Positions 5,565 through 5,782 of a DNA stretch of 5,782 nt are shown one piece after another. Origin of the DNA: JANQQZ01 sp039179915 (GTDB taxonomy: Bacteria; Planctomycetota; Phycisphaerae; Phycisphaerales; UBA1924); assembly GCA_039179915.1 (NCBI GenBank), contig JBCDEF010000173.1, positions 1 through 5,782 on the forward strand, read 5' to 3'. How positions within the stretch are numbered: the stretch's first letter is position 1; each line of letters begins with the position of its first letter. The notes below the pieces were generated by a model. The model was not told the DNA's origin and did not search any database. It worked only from the letters and a program-made list of their open reading frames with translations. The translations under genes were made by a program, and so were the position numbers.

Positions 5565-5590
5565 GCACGGCCGCGCGAACCAGGCCGTGC
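5565..5590 (+). repeat. 8-bp hairpin in the leader of the MATE gene
   Basis: GCACGGCC (5565-5572) and GGCCGTGC (5583-5590) pair perfectly around a 10-base loop. It ends 26 bases before the ATG at 5617. It could affect translation or act as part of the pdxA 3' end; no T-run follows. Confidence 0.5.
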
Positions 5591-5616
5591 GAAGCCGGCC
5601 GCCGAAGACACGACCG

Positions 5617-5782
5617 ATGACCGAGATCAACCGTCAACTCGACGGCGAGCGCTCCCCGCTCGCCGAGATGCTCACCGTCGCCCTGCCGACGGTCGTGACC
5701 ATGTCGAGCTTCACGGTGATGCAGTTCGTGGACTCGCTGATGGTCAGCCGCATCGGGGCCGAGCCGCACCATGTCGCGGCGC
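5617..5782 (+). CDS. MATE-family multidrug/cation efflux transporter, N-terminus only
   Basis: Only the first 55 codons are in the window; the frame is open to the right edge. After a polar start (MTEINRQLDGERSPLAE) comes MLTVALPTVVTMSSFTVMQFVDSLMVSRIG, which matches the first two helices of MATE transporters of the NorM type: a helix after 'E-x-L-x-x-A-L-P', then the signature F-V-D-x-x-M-V-x-R-I-G. These proteins export drugs or metabolites across the inner membrane using a Na+ or H+ gradient; the substrate cannot be told from this fragment. The ATG at 5617 gives the normal distance to the first helix. The ribosome site is weak (GAAG about 9 bases upstream). The gap of 165 bases and the long inverted repeat suggest a transcription unit separate from pdxA. 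Confidence 0.82.
   Translation, partial: MTEINRQLDGERSPLAEMLTVALPTVVTMSSFTVMQFVDSLMVSRIGAEPHHVAA

Overview
This is GC-rich bacterial chromosomal DNA with one broken gene at the right edge. The mix suggests a planctomycete, perhaps of the class Phycisphaerae: a tiny Lys/Ala/Arg-rich histone-tail-like protein, weak or absent Shine-Dalgarno sequences on several genes, an M16-peptidase-like protein without its zinc site, and a single-span anchored protein of unknown function. The lineage is an inference from gene style, not a sequence match.

Layout. Positions 36-263 hold a minus-strand gene for a 53-residue, extremely basic DNA-binding-type protein, with a clear intrinsic terminator. Positions 264-702 contain no convincing gene, only short inverted repeats and hairpins. 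Positions 703-1233 (minus) encode a 176-residue protein with one N-terminal membrane anchor. A 174-base divergent promoter region (1234-1407) separates it from a plus-strand cluster: an M16-family protein (1408-2649), a fused two-domain ABC permease of the Fe3+/thiamine type (2683-4440) and pdxA for vitamin B6 synthesis (4444-5451). Gaps in the cluster are 33 and 3 bases. A perfect 24-bp inverted repeat around a 30-base centre (5456-5533) starts just after pdxA. A MATE-family efflux transporter begins at 5617 and runs off the window.

How the genes fit together. The permease and pdxA are almost certainly co-transcribed, and the M16 gene may be read with them. No substrate-binding protein or ATPase for the permease is present, so its substrate is open. 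PdxA makes a precursor of pyridoxal phosphate; a functional link to the permease is possible but not shown. The window looks mostly like ordinary housekeeping sequence. I found no sign of a phage, CRISPR array, toxin system or wholly new multi-gene system. The points most worth a second look are the degenerate M16 active site, the long inverted repeat after pdxA, and the permease without partners next to pdxA.
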